NCBI RefSeq assembly: GCF_004216715.1
Contig: NZ_SGXG01000001.1
Location: 744,001 to 808,000, forward strand
DNA: 64,000 nt
Reading direction: 5' to 3'
Source of the DNA: Cecembia calidifontis
Lineage (GTDB): Bacteria > Bacteroidota > Bacteroidia > Cytophagales > Cyclobacteriaceae
In this document: positions 1-10,400 of the stretch, piece by piece
Numbering within the stretch: position 1 is the stretch's first letter
Layout: each line of letters starts with the position of its first letter
Program-made: the position numbers and the translations under genes
The notes under the pieces: generated by a model
Databases searched by the model: none
What the model saw: the letters and a program-made list of their open reading frames with translations, nothing else
Told to the model about the DNA's origin: nothing

Positions 1-1
1 C

Positions 2-367
2 GTAGTAGAAGCCAGGTTTACTAGTGCTAATGGCAATTATGTCAAAATCAAACACAATGGCACTTACACTACCCAATACCTCCACATGTCAAAAATTGCT
101 TCAGGCATCAAACCTGGAACAAGGGTAAAACAGGGTCAGGTTATAGGATTTGTGGGCAGCACTGGGTTAGCGACAGGACCACATTTATGTTTCAGATTCT
201 GGAAAAACGGCCAACAAGTTGATTGGTTAAAAGAGGAAATCCCACCGTCTGATCCAATTTCTCCAGAAAACAGATTGGCATTTGAACAGGTTAAATTAGA
301 GAAAATGCAACAGATTGCAGCTATTCCTTTGACTGAAAAACCAGATAAACTGGTTGCTGAAAATTAA
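2..367 (+). CDS. M23 (LytM-like) peptidase family protein, C-terminal part
   Basis: The reading frame is open from the window edge, so the true start lies outside; about 121 residues are visible. They form the end of a LytM/M23 fold: YLHMSKI, the KQGQVIG turn and GSTGLATGPH. The family cleaves peptidoglycan cross-links or, when degenerate, regulates other hydrolases. The usual closing zinc motif HxH reads H-L-C here (GPHLCFRFWKNG), so the second histidine is a cysteine. I recall similar versions in other Bacteroidota M23 proteins, so this may be normal for the subfamily, but activity is uncertain. A hydrophilic tail of about 45 residues follows. The gene ends at a strong hairpin shared with the convergent ompA-like gene. 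Confidence 0.85.
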   Translation, partial: VVEARFTSANGNYVKIKHNGTYTTQYLHMSKIASGIKPGTRVKQGQVIGFVGSTGLATGPHLCFRFWKNGQQVDWLKEEIPPSDPISPENRLAFEQVKLEKMQQIAAIPLTEKPDKLVAEN

Positions 368-512
368 ATCTTGTTTGCACTCCCAAATTCATAAAATTCA
401 TTTGTTGATTTTTTAATCCGATCTTCAGAAGGAATAGGCCATAAAATCGGAAAAGAGGAGGAGATCCATTTATTGATTATTAAAATATAAACTTCACAGA
501 ATAAGGATAAAG

Positions 513-545
513 AAAAAAGCTAACCGGAAACCGGTTAGCTTTTTT
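513..545. terminator. Bidirectional Rho-independent terminator
   Basis: A perfect 10-bp stem (AGCTAACCGG / CCGGTTAGCT) with an AAA loop is flanked by A6 on the left and T6 on the right. It lies between the end of the M23 gene (+) and the end of the first ompA-like gene (-), so it can serve both convergent transcripts. The rest of 368-597 shows no gene. Confidence 0.9.
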
Positions 546-597
546 AGTAAATCAAATAGACCGAATATTAAAAAATAAAGTCGTTGATGTAGAAATA

Positions 598-2940
598 TCA
601 TTTGCTGCTCAGCCTGAGCTCTGTTCTTCTGTTCTGCTGGTGCTGGGCCTCCGTGCAGTCGCCCGATGCGCAGTCCACCTTCGGACGGCTCTCCCCGAAC
701 CACCTGTGCTCCATCCTCGAGGACTCAACCCCGCGCTTCACCAGGTAGTCCATCACCGCCTGCGCCCTGCGCTCCGAAAGCCCCATGTTATAGGCATCGC
801 TGCCCCTGTTGTCCGTATGCCCCTCGATGTACAGCCTCAGGTCCGTCTTCCTGTTCATCATCACTCCAACCCGCTCCAGCTCCTTCCTGTGCACCGGCCT
901 GATGCCGCTCCTGTCAAAGTCAAAGTATACCGTCGGAAGGCCCGCCTCCTCTCCTATACGCTCAAGATATCCCGGAAGGTCGCATGGATCCACGCCCTCA
1001 GGAAGGTCATACTGCCTGTCCGTGTCAGGGAACGCCTCCAGTACCAGCTCGCTCCGCCTGTTCAGCTGGTGCTCCGTCTCAGGACAGGCGACCCCGTCAC
1101 CGCAATCATTGACCAGCTTCTGCTCGCCGTGCCACTCCAGCCTCACCCTGCCCCCGTCAATGCCGTACCTTGAAAGGTAATCCCTTACCGAATTCGCCCT
1201 GCGCTCGCTCAGTTTACGGTTGTATTCCTCCGAAGCACGCGAATCCGTATGCGAGGACACCACCAGGTCCATGAAACCGTACCTGCCCATCAGCTCACCT
1301 ATCCTGTCAAGGGCCGGCTCCGCGTCCTTCCTGATCTCAGACCTGTCAAGGTCATAGTAAACTATGTCTACATACACAGGCGTCCTGTAGGGTATCGGGG
1401 CAAGCACGTACTCCCGCTTCAGCGTGTCCGCTTCCAGGCCCTTCGTGCTCAGGCTCCCGTCCGTCACCGGAAAATATCCCTTCCTGCTGATCCTCAGTAC
1501 AAAGTCGCCCTCAGGGTCAAGCTCCGCCGTCAGGATCCCCTCACGTGAAAGCTGTGCGGCTATGCTGCCGCCCCCCTGACGGGACAGTTCGCTGCTGTAA
1601 TCCGAAACCACGTCCCCCTCGCAGTCGCGCACCCGCGCCTGAAGGATCCTGAACAGGTCCTCCACTGTGTAAATATCGTCAAGGCCCATGCCGCCCTCCC
1701 TGTCCGTGGACAGGTAGCGCTTCCCGTCACCCGCCGCCACGAACGCAAAGTCGTCGCGAACGCTGTTGTACGGAACGCCCATGTTCCTCACATTCCCTAT
1801 TTTCCCGCCGTTATAGTCCGCCCTGAACACGTCCATCCCGCCAAGGCCTCCGTGGCCGCGAGAAGAGAAGTAGAAACTGCCCCCGCTCCTTGATGGATGG
1901 CTCTCGTTCTGGGCCGTGTTCACCTCTGGGCCCAGGTTCACCGGGGCCGAAAAGTTCATGTCACCGTCATACTCCACATAGTAAAGGTCAAAACCTCCCA
2001 GGCCGCCCGGCATGTCCGAAGCAAAGTAGATGCGCTTCGCTTCCGAGTCCACAAAGGGGTTCATCACCCCGTAGGACTGGTGGTCGTTGTAGGGAAAGGC
2101 CACGCTGCCCGTGATGTTGCCGTCCGCGTCTATCCTCCCGTAGTAGATCCCCGCGTGGTTCGTGATCTCGCGCGTGCCCTTCTGCCTGGTCTTCCCCACA
2201 AAGGCAGTATAGAAAACAAGCCCTCTGTCCGCCATCAGGGAAGGGTCGCTCACATGCAGCGCGCCCGCAAGGTCGGTCACCACAACAGCTGCCCCGCCGT
2301 CACCGTCCTTCCTGTATATCCTGTAAAACTCACGCTCGTTGTAGCTGCTGCGCTCCGTGCTGTAAATGTTGTTCTTCGCGTCAAGCCTGATCCCGGGACG
2401 GCGCGAAGCGTCACCAACAGTCCCCCGGTCGCTCGAAAAATACATGGCCCCGCTGCCGTCCAGCGAAGCACCGATATCGCTGCCACCGCTGTTCGCCCCC
2501 GCTACCGGAACCAGCTTCACCCGCGCAGGGCTTTCCATCAGCCTGCGCATCCCCGCAAGGTCAAGACCCGCAAAATCATATTCCGTATAGCCCCCGGATT
2601 GCAGAAGCCCGTCCACATCTTCCCAGCGCCCCGCCTGTATCGCAGACCTCAGGTACCTGCCGTAATCCTCCTTGCCCGAACCTTCATGGCCGACCGCTCT
2701 GCCCCACCATTCGTAGGACTCAGCATACATCCCCAGTTTGTCGTAGCTCTCCGCTAATTTCACCGCCGTGCCGTATTCCGCACGCCTCCCGTACGCTTCA
2801 CGGTACGCCTCCGCAGCCCTTGCGTAATTCTCAAGCCCGTACTGCTTGTCCCCGTACCTCAGAAGACGAGCCTGTCCGTATATATCCGTGGACAGCAGCA
2901 GCAGCGCCGCCGCAAACAATATCTTTATCCTCTTTTTCAT
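598..2940 (-). CDS. OmpA-family protein with PD40-like repeats and two OmpA domains, copy 1
   Basis: About 780 residues from the ATG at 2940; an in-frame ATG four codons upstream would overlap porP. Order of parts: signal peptide (MKKRIKILFAAALLLL...), TPR-like helical region (about 25-90), WD40/PD40-like beta-propeller with YFSSDRG, YFASDMPGG and YFSSRGHGG blades (about 145-410), a short carboxypeptidase-regulatory-like stretch, then two OmpA_C domains (about 520-640 and 665-780). Each OmpA domain carries the HTD...LSERRA peptidoglycan-binding signature. Most relatives have one OmpA domain. It probably sits in the periplasm and ties a PorP-type outer-membrane protein to the wall. It follows porP by 2 nt. 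DNA is unusually GC-rich (661-720 is 40 G+C of 60). Confidence 0.9.
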   Translation of the reverse strand: MKKRIKILFAAALLLLSTDIYGQARLLRYGDKQYGLENYARAAEAYREAYGRRAEYGTAVKLAESYDKLGMYAESYEWWGRAVGHEGSGKEDYGRYLRSAIQAGRWEDVDGLLQSGGYTEYDFAGLDLAGMRRLMESPARVKLVPVAGANSGGSDIGASLDGSGAMYFSSDRGTVGDASRRPGIRLDAKNNIYSTERSSYNEREFYRIYRKDGDGGAAVVVTDLAGALHVSDPSLMADRGLVFYTAFVGKTRQKGTREITNHAGIYYGRIDADGNITGSVAFPYNDHQSYGVMNPFVDSEAKRIYFASDMPGGLGGFDLYYVEYDGDMNFSAPVNLGPEVNTAQNESHPSRSGGSFYFSSRGHGGLGGMDVFRADYNGGKIGNVRNMGVPYNSVRDDFAFVAAGDGKRYLSTDREGGMGLDDIYTVEDLFRILQARVRDCEGDVVSDYSSELSRQGGGSIAAQLSREGILTAELDPEGDFVLRISRKGYFPVTDGSLSTKGLEADTLKREYVLAPIPYRTPVYVDIVYYDLDRSEIRKDAEPALDRIGELMGRYGFMDLVVSSHTDSRASEEYNRKLSERRANSVRDYLSRYGIDGGRVRLEWHGEQKLVNDCGDGVACPETEHQLNRRSELVLEAFPDTDRQYDLPEGVDPCDLPGYLERIGEEAGLPTVYFDFDRSGIRPVHRKELERVGVMMNRKTDLRLYIEGHTDNRGSDAYNMGLSERRAQAVMDYLVKRGVESSRMEHRWFGESRPKVDCASGDCTEAQHQQNRRTELRLSSK

Positions 2941-2942
2941 GA

Positions 2943-3908
2943 TCAGAACCATCTTGGGTTTTTCAATTTAACATTTCTGGGCGAAAGATAATAACCCAAG
3001 GAAATCTCGTGCGAATTGTGCCTGTAATCCTGGAGCACGTTCAGGTTGTGGTCGTAGGCATAGCCCAGCCTGATGCTCTCCGTCGCAAATACCTCCACCA
3101 GAAACGCAACCGCGTTCCTGGTGCCGAGGTTAGGCTCCAGGTTCTCGTTCCAGATCTTCATGTTCGACCTGTAGGATCCACCGAGCCACAGACGCTCCAT
3201 GAAAAGGAACATCCCGTTGAGGTCATAGCTCGTCGGCGCACCCTTCACCTCCCTGATCAAAAAGCTCGGCTTGAACTCAACCCTGTCGCTCACCGGGATC
3301 AGTGCTCCCGCTGTAAGGTAATAATGGTAGTCGTGGAAGCCAAGCGACAGGTCCTCGCGCTGCAATGCACCCTTCCCTATCATGTTGAAGGCACTGAAGC
3401 CCGCATAAAAACGCGCATTGTGCCAGAAAATACCCGCGTTCATGTTCGGCGTAACCATACGCTCCCTGCCATCCGGTATGTTCGGATCGTTCGGGTCGTT
3501 GAACCTCAACAGGTCCCCGTCTATCATGTACTCCGAAAATCCCCCGCTCAGACCAAGACTGAAAAAACTCTCGTCTCCAACCTGCATCCTGTAAGCATAG
3601 GTAAAAAGACCCCCAGTCGTCTTCGCCGGACCGATCTGGTCGGTCATAAACGAAACACCGAATCCCTGCATCCCCTCGTTCGCACTCAGGTCCGCAGTCA
3701 CCGTAAAGGTCTTCGGTGCACCCGGAAAATTAACCCACTGGCTCCTGTATGTACTCTGGATATACCCCTGTGTCTTGTAACCCGCATATCCCGGATTGAT
3801 ATGCAGACCGTTGAACATGTACTGACTGAACTGGGGCAGCTGCTGCCCCGCAACCATCAGCGGCATAAACACTATCACCGCAAACAAAATCCTAAAAATC
3901 CTTTCCAT
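2943..3908 (-). CDS. Type IX secretion system membrane protein, PorP/SprF family, copy 1
   Basis: 321 residues from the ATG at 3908 (MERIFRILF...), which gives a clean signal peptide; the longer frame adds 21 unlikely residues. The PorP/SprF signature is clear: FSQYMFNGLHINPGYAGYK after the signal, repeated amphipathic beta strands, and GYYLSPRN near the end. SprF-like proteins are outer-membrane barrels that help secrete or retain particular adhesins carrying the CHU_C domain (known for SprB/SprF). It is the first gene of a pair with ompA. The large adhesin gene lies just upstream on the same strand, suggesting it as the partner (inference). Confidence 0.92.
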   Translation of the reverse strand: MERIFRILFAVIVFMPLMVAGQQLPQFSQYMFNGLHINPGYAGYKTQGYIQSTYRSQWVNFPGAPKTFTVTADLSANEGMQGFGVSFMTDQIGPAKTTGGLFTYAYRMQVGDESFFSLGLSGGFSEYMIDGDLLRFNDPNDPNIPDGRERMVTPNMNAGIFWHNARFYAGFSAFNMIGKGALQREDLSLGFHDYHYYLTAGALIPVSDRVEFKPSFLIREVKGAPTSYDLNGMFLFMERLWLGGSYRSNMKIWNENLEPNLGTRNAVAFLVEVFATESIRLGYAYDHNLNVLQDYRHNSHEISLGYYLSPRNVKLKNPRWF

Positions 3909-4084
3909 CCTGCTATTCGGTTTATTTGATGTTTTTGAAAATGGGATAAGAACTTTTGAAAGTATCCTCAAAACTCCAGGCCTTGAAAAATTAACCTACC
4001 CTGATTTTCTTTGAATTTGAACCATCCGAGGGCTTTTTGACCAAAACTTGATTTTTCAAGCACAACAAATATTCTATTCTGCTG

Positions 4085-4115
4085 TAAACATACAACTTTT
4101 TGTTTTTCATGTCAA
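4085..4115 (-). promoter_or_regulatory. Bacteroidota-type promoter for porP-ompA copy 1
   Basis: Read on the minus strand: TTG (4113-4115), 20 nt, then TATGTTTA (4085-4092), close to the Bacteroidota -33/-7 consensus TTG / TAnnTTTG. The same block (TTGACATGAAAAACAAAAA...TATGTTTAC) lies before porP copy 2 and, with changes, before the large adhesin. The predicted leader to the porP ATG is about 170 nt. Confidence 0.7.
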
Positions 4116-4155
4116 GAGAAAAGGTAAAAATATTTTTAATTAAATGCATTTTTTT

Positions 4156-4168
4156 TTATTTGAAAAGC
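4156..4168 (-). promoter_or_regulatory. Putative regulator site, 64 nt upstream of the -7 element
   Basis: Plus-strand TTATTTGAAAAGC. It corresponds to the palindrome GTATTTGAAATAC at 12257 and to TTATTTGAAATAC at 16521. In all three places its left edge is exactly 64 nt from the end of the -7 element, within a T/A-rich stretch. The half-site here is degenerate. The regulator is unknown. Confidence 0.5.
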
Positions 4169-4248
4169 TTTTTTATGATTCTTAAATTCCATTCCAGAAA
4201 ATAAAAAATCCACATTCATTTGATTTTAAAGAGGTTACAAAAAACAAA

Positions 4249-4268
4249 AGGCGCCCAGCTGGACGCCT
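4249..4268 (-). terminator. Hairpin with T-rich tail upstream of porP copy 1
   Basis: On the minus strand AGGCG-TCCAGCTGGG-CGCCT is followed by TTTTGTTTTTT. It lies 180 nt beyond the adhesin's own terminator and upstream of the porP promoter, so it could end a small transcript from 4279-4400 or act as a second, back-up terminator. Confidence 0.55.
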
Positions 4269-4278
4269 GATTATAAGA

Positions 4279-4322
4279 AAATATCAGCCTGATGTACCTG
4301 CCAATCAAGGCCTCTGATATTT
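4279..4322 (-). other. Stem-loop element between tandem terminators
   Basis: AAATATCAG (4279-4287) pairs perfectly with CTGATATTT (4314-4322); an inner AGG/CCT pairing is possible. It lies between two minus-strand terminators, in the 540-bp gap 3909-4448 that has no credible ORF. It could belong to a small RNA or be a remnant; nothing proves expression. Confidence 0.3.
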
Positions 4323-4403
4323 AAGGAAAAAGCCTCAAATTTTGTAGTTGATGGAACACCTTGAATTAATCTATTAAAATAAAAAAGTTGAGGTGTGGAA
4401 AAT

Positions 4404-4432
4404 AAAAAAGGCGATCAATGATCGCCTTTTTT
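4404..4432 (-). terminator. Terminator of the large adhesin gene
   Basis: GGCGATC-AAT-GATCGCC (4410-4426) is a perfect 7-bp stem, flanked by A6 and T6. It lies 17 nt past the adhesin stop codon. Confidence 0.88.
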
Positions 4433-4448
4433 ATTGGATTTGCATCCT

Positions 4449-7400
4449 TTATTTAATTACCTGAATCCATCCTTTGAATTCATGTTTTCTGCCTTGCGCA
4501 TCAGTACCAACCAGCACGTAGAAGTAAGTTCCTGCTACTTGTCCTGGCGCATTCCAATCGTTGGCATAATCCTTACGCTGGAACACGTGGTCACCGTATC
4601 TGTTGAAGATAACAATCTCATTGCTGACAAATTTGCCCAAACCTTTGACTTCAAAGGTATCATTTTTACCATCACCATCCGGTGTAATCACATTTGGTAT
4701 GAAGAATGGATTCACCCTGTTCACATCTGTATCAAAGTTATCAGATGGATTGTTTTCATCACCATCGGAAACTATCGTTACCTGGTTCGTAATGGTTAAC
4801 GGTACGTCTCCGGTAAGTGGATTGGCTTTTACTCTTAAGGTGATTGTCACCACTGAGTTTGCAGGCAATAACGGTATACTCCAAGTCACTCTGCTACCTT
4901 GTACCGCTGTAGTTAACGCTACATTCGGATTCGTGGATACAAAGCTTGTGCTTACATAGGTAACACCATTTGGAAGATCATCGGTAATCACCACGTTTTC
5001 GGCATCGGTACCACCATTATTAGATACTGTAATGGTGTAGTCAAACTCGTCACCCTCGAATACTTCAATGTTATTAGAAGTTTTCTCTACTGAAAGGTCA
5101 ACTTCATTTTCCAGTAGCCTGAAGATCACAAAGGCATCATCACTATTGGTTGGATTCAGTGTCTCTCTCAGAACATATCTCAACCTGTACTCTCTAGGTT
5201 CATTGATTCCTGGAATTAACAAGCTCAATTCACCATTTTCATTGATATTCAATCCAATGATTCCATCTAGGTCTGTGAACTCAAAGTCAACATCATTTGG
5301 ATCAGGTCTTTGACCTTCCAAGAGGTCATTATCAAGAATATTACCTAATACACCGGCGAAGTTGATCGGGAATTCACCATACTCATCATCATTGGCAATG
5401 ATTTGTTTGCTTGAACCTCCCACTGTCACACTGTCCTCGTCAGTCACTTCATTTCCATTTGGATCTTTTGCAGTCACCAAGACATTGTTCAGGACAGAAC
5501 CTCTTTCAAGATCTTCCAAAGTAATGGTATAAGATGTCTCAAAGACTCTCTGTTCACCTGGTGACAGGGCATCGATTTCAACATTTAGACCTGTCAATGG
5601 ATCAACCACAGTGATTGCAGTTAAGGTTACAGTACCTGTATTGCTTACCGTAATTGTGTAGGTCAACACATCGCCGATTTCAGTGTAAGTACTGTTATTG
5701 GCCACTTTTTCAACATTCACCTGAGCATTTGGTGTAACCACAACAGTTACCTCATCTTCTCCTTTCGTATCTGTATCATTAGGATCGGTTCCGGATACAG
5801 TCGCAACGTTCACAATGCTGCCGGCATCCATGTCCGCCTGGCTCACGGTATAGGTAACCGTCACAGTAGCGCTCTCACCTGGGGCAAGGGTACCTACATT
5901 ATGGTTCACACTAACCTTCTCATCCACTACAGTAACGTTGTCTATGGTCACGTTACCGTTGTTAGTCACTGTCAAGGTGTAAACAATCTCCTGACCTGCT
6001 GCAGTTACAGTGGGTCTGTTGGCAGTCTTGCTCATGCTTAGGGAAGCATTCTGCTCAACTGTCACAGTCACTCCGTCTTCAGCTCCAGCTTCTTCACCGT
6101 TAGGATCAGTTCCGGATACAGTCGCAACGTTCACAATGCTGCCGGCATCCATGTCCGCCTGGCTCACGGTATAGGTAACCGTCACAGTAGCGCTCTCACC
6201 TCCTGGGGCAAGGGTACCTACATTTTGGTTCACACTAACCTTCTCATCCACTACAGTAACGTTGTCTATGGTCACGTTACCGTTGTTAGTCACTGTCAAG
6301 GTGTAAACAATCTCCTGACCTGCTGCAGTTACAGTGGGTCTGTTGGCGGCTTTGTTCAAGCTAAGAGAAGCATTTTGATTGACAGTTACTATTTCAGTTG
6401 CTTCAACATTGATGTTAATTCCATCACGCGTCTGCCCTTTGCCACTTGCAATGTTTTCAATAACTCCTCTATCAATGTCTGCTTGGGTAACAACATAGTT
6501 TACATCTACAGATATTGATTCTCCTGGAGCGAAAGAGTTAATATCATTATTGTAGGATACTTTTGGATCTGATTTATTAACATCCACTAAAGTGACATTT
6601 CCAGTATTCGTCAAAGTAATTGTGTATACAATTACATCGCCCGCAGCATTAACTGAAGACACGTTTGCCTTTTTACTTATATCAAGACTTGGCTTCCTTT
6701 CGAAATCCTGAGTATCACTATCTGTTGCTGTAACATCACCATTGTACTGACCTGTTACTGTAGCTGTATTGGTAAATGTTCCTTCATCAATATCTTCTTG
6801 CGTCAAGGTATAGACTGCAGTAAATGTACTTCCGTCTGTTGCACCTGGGGCAAGGAATGCAATCTCATCACCCGACACATCTACCAAAGGATCTTCAACT
6901 ACAACCCCGGTCAGGGTTACATTACCATTATTGGTTATAGTGAAGGTATAAGTAATTTGATCTCCAGCATCGGCTCTTCCGTTTTCGTTGACATCAACGA
7001 ACTGGCCATTTTTCACAAGTGTAACACTTGGTGATGCGGCGATTGGGGTAATGGTTTCCTCATCTGTCGCTATCAATTCGCAACCCAATACGCACACACC
7101 GGTTGCAGTAGCAATGTTGGTAATTGGCGTTCCATTATCAATATCCTGTTGGGTCACTGTATAAGTCGCAGTGAATGTCACAGTCTGACCTGGGTCAACA
7201 CCATTTACAGGATCACTGGTAGTTAGGTCACTAAGTACTCCAGTACCAGGGTGGGCATCTGTTACATTTATATTGTTAATTGTGACATTTCCAATGTTTT
7301 TAACCAGATATGTATAGGTAATCAGATCTCCAGCCTCCACATTAGTGGTTTTATCAGCAGTTTTAGCAACGTAAAATCTGGAAACAGTAGTAAATGTCTG

Positions 7401-10400
7401 AACATCCTCTCCTGTGTTTTCAATCACATTTCCATCATACTCTGCTTTAACTGTGGCAACATTCTTTAATGTGGTAGCATTGATATCTGCCTGAGTCAAG
7501 GTATAGACCGCAGTAAATGTATCCCCATCTGATGCTCCAGGAGCAAGGGAAGCAATCGGACCACCACTTACTGTCACCAATGGATCTTCGACAATAATAT
7601 TTGTCAAAGTCACATTACCGGTATTGGTTACTGTGAAAGTATAGACGATTTGTTCACCAGCATCAGGTCTATCGTTTCCATTGGCATCAATAAACTGGCC
7701 ATTTTTCACAAGTGTAACACTTGGTGATGCGGCGATTGGGGTAATGGTTTCCTCATCTGTCGCTATCAATTCGCAACCCAATACGCACACACCGGTTGCA
7801 GTAGCAATGTTGGTAATTGGCGTTCCATTATCAATATCCTGTTGGGTCACTGTATAAGTCGCAGTGAATGTCACAGTCTGACCTGGGTCAACACCATTTA
7901 CAGGATCACTGGTAGTTAGGTCACTAAGTACTCCAGTACCAGGGTGGGCATCTGTTACATTTATATTGTTAATTGTGACATTTCCAATGTTTTTAACCAG
8001 ATATGTATAGGTAATCAGATCTCCAGCCTCCACATTAGTGGTTTTATCAGCAGTTTTAGCAACGTAAAATCTGGAAACAGTAGTAAATGTCTGAACATCC
8101 TCTCCTGTGTTTTCAATCACATTTCCATCATACTCTGCTTTAACTGTGGCAACATTCTTTAATGTGGTAGCATTGATATCCGCCTGAGTCAAGGTATAGA
8201 CTGCAGTAAATGTATCCCCATCTGATGCTCCAGGAGCAAGGGAAGCAATCGGACCACCACTTACTGTCACCAATGGATCTTCGACAATAATATTTGTCAA
8301 AGTCACATTACCGGTATTGGTTACTGTGAAAGTATAGACGATTTGTTCACCAGCATCAGGTCTATCGTTTCCATTGGCATCAATAAACTGGCCATTTTTC
8401 ACAAGTGTAACACTTGGTGATGCGGCGATTGGGGTAATGGTTTCCTCATCTGTCGCTATCAATTCGCAACCCAATACGCACACACCGGTTGCAGTAGCAA
8501 TGTTGGTAATTGGCGTTCCATTATCAATATCCTGTTGGGTCACTGTATAAGTCGCAGTGAATGTCACAGTCTGACCTGGGTCAACACCATTTACAGGATC
8601 ACTGGTAGTTAGGTCACTAAGTACTCCAGTACCAGGGTGGGCATCTGTTACATTTATATTGTTAATTGTGACATTTCCAATGTTTTTAACCAGATATGTA
8701 TAGGTAATCAGATCTCCAGCCTCCACATTAGTGGTTTTATCAGCAGTTTTAGCAACGTAAAATCTGGAAACAGTAGTAAATGTCTGAACATCCTCTCCTG
8801 TGTTTTCAATCACATTTCCATCATACTCTGCTTTAACTGTGGCAACATTCTTTAATGTGGTAGCATTGATATCCGCCTGAGTCAAGGTATAGACTGCAGT
8901 AAATGTATCCCCATCTGATGCTCCAGGAGCAAGGGAAGCAATCGGACCACCACTTACTGTCACCAATGGATCTTCGACAATAATATTTGTCAAAGTCACA
9001 TTACCGGTATTGGTTACTGTGAAAGTATAGACGATTTGTTCACCAGCATCAGGTCTATCATTACCGTTTGCATCCACGAAGGTTCCCTTCTTCTCGATTT
9101 CTATTGAAGCAGATGCAGCTTCAGGTGTAATAGTAGCGGAGTCCGTAGCATTTACATTTTGTCCATTTGCCCCAACAGCAGTAGCTGTGGCCAAATTGGT
9201 TATAGCTGAACCCTTATCAATATCTTGTTGGTTCACTGTGTAGGTAGCAGTAAATGTCACTGTCTGACCTGGGTCAACATTATTGATGGCATCAGAAGTA
9301 ACCAGGTTACTCAAAGAGCCTGTACCGGGATGTTCATCCGTTACATTCACACCATTTATTGTGATATTACCTGTGTTGGTTACTACATAGCTGTAAATAA
9401 TCAGATCTCCAACTTGAATATTGGCGGTTTTATCAGCGGTCTTCACGATGCTGATGGACGGTGTTTGGACCGCTGTAATGGTCTCATTGTCAGAAGCAGT
9501 CACCGCAGGACCTGTCGGAGGTGTACCTGTGGCTGTCGCTGTATTGTCAACCTTGCCCAGGTTCATGTCGGCAAGGGTAATGGTATAAATCGCCGTGAAG
9601 GTCTGGCTCGCTCCAGGGTTCAATGTCACAGAAGCAGGGCTGATCGTGCCGAGGCCGGGAAGCGGATCGCTCACGCTCACGTTAGTAAGGGTCACGTTGC
9701 CCGTGTTCCTTACCTCAAAGCTGTAGGTGATCACATCGCCCGCAGCACTGTAGGTAGGCTGGCCCGCAGTCTTGGTGATGCTGATATCGGCATTCTGAGA
9801 AATAGTTGTCGATACACTTGATTTCGCCTCTTTCGTTTGATTTGTATTAACGAAGGCAGTATTTACGATTGAAGTCCCTGCATCAATCATTGCTTGGGTA
9901 ACTTCAAAAGATGTTTGGAAAACCCAAGTTTCATTGGTGTCAAGATTACCATTGTTATTTGTATCTCCCGAACCCAAGGTCAATGGATTGGAACCATTGG
10001 TTAATGGATCAGTAACCACTACACCTGTCAAGGCAATATTTCCAGGATTAGTTACTGTAATGGTATAATTCAAGGTCACAGGACCATTGATATTTTCAAA
10101 GTTGACAGACTTGTTAATATTTACCCTACAATCATCTATAGTAAGGGTTACGGGAGTTCTCTGTAAAGAAGTACAACCCGTATAAGAATTAACAGCCTGA
10201 GCATAATAAGTTTTAGAGCCGATTTGACTCCAAGTAGGAGTAACCGGGCTACCGCCTTCAGCTGTTTCATACCACAAAATGTCAACTCCAGGAAGAGCTG
10301 ATATGGCATCTCTGGCATCCAAAGTTTGAATGCTTTCGGCTGCACACTCTGTTATGTTTCCAGCTGATATAGGAGCAGCAGGGGCCTCATTGACTACCAC

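Larger units (their letters stand above)
596..3908 (-). repeat. porP-ompA module, copy 1 (long direct repeat)
   Basis: This block is repeated in the same orientation at 12939-16251, at a constant offset of 12,343 bp with no indel inside either ompA gene. By eye, 596-1338 equals 12939-13681 and 2054-3125 equals 14397-15468. The DNA between these tracts (1339-2053) and beyond 3125 has diverged. No transposase or terminal inverted repeats flank it, so it looks like a gene duplication kept partly uniform by recombination. Confidence 0.9.

Noticed and set aside
640..1173. Plus-strand ORFs of 78-286 codons opposite both ompA genes (also near 1897-2757, 12983-13516 and 14240-15100)
   Set aside because: They are antisense shadows of GC-rich genes whose reverse frames lack stops. 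Their products are Arg/Pro/His-rich without domains, and the sense genes are certain.
3009..3929. 306-codon plus-strand ORFs opposite both porP genes (also 15352-16272)
   Set aside because: Shadow frames of a clear PorP gene; no start context, signal or family.
7251..8855. Three identical 72-codon plus-strand ORFs at 693-bp spacing
   Set aside because: They are only the reverse frame of the adhesin's tandem repeats; useful as evidence for the repeat, not as genes.
7000..9059. CRISPR array or non-coding satellite
   Set aside because: The units are 693 bp with no spacers and are in frame within a coding sequence.
9225..9821. 198-codon plus-strand ORF opposite the adhesin
   Set aside because: Cys/Arg-rich shadow over a GC-richer patch of the adhesin gene.
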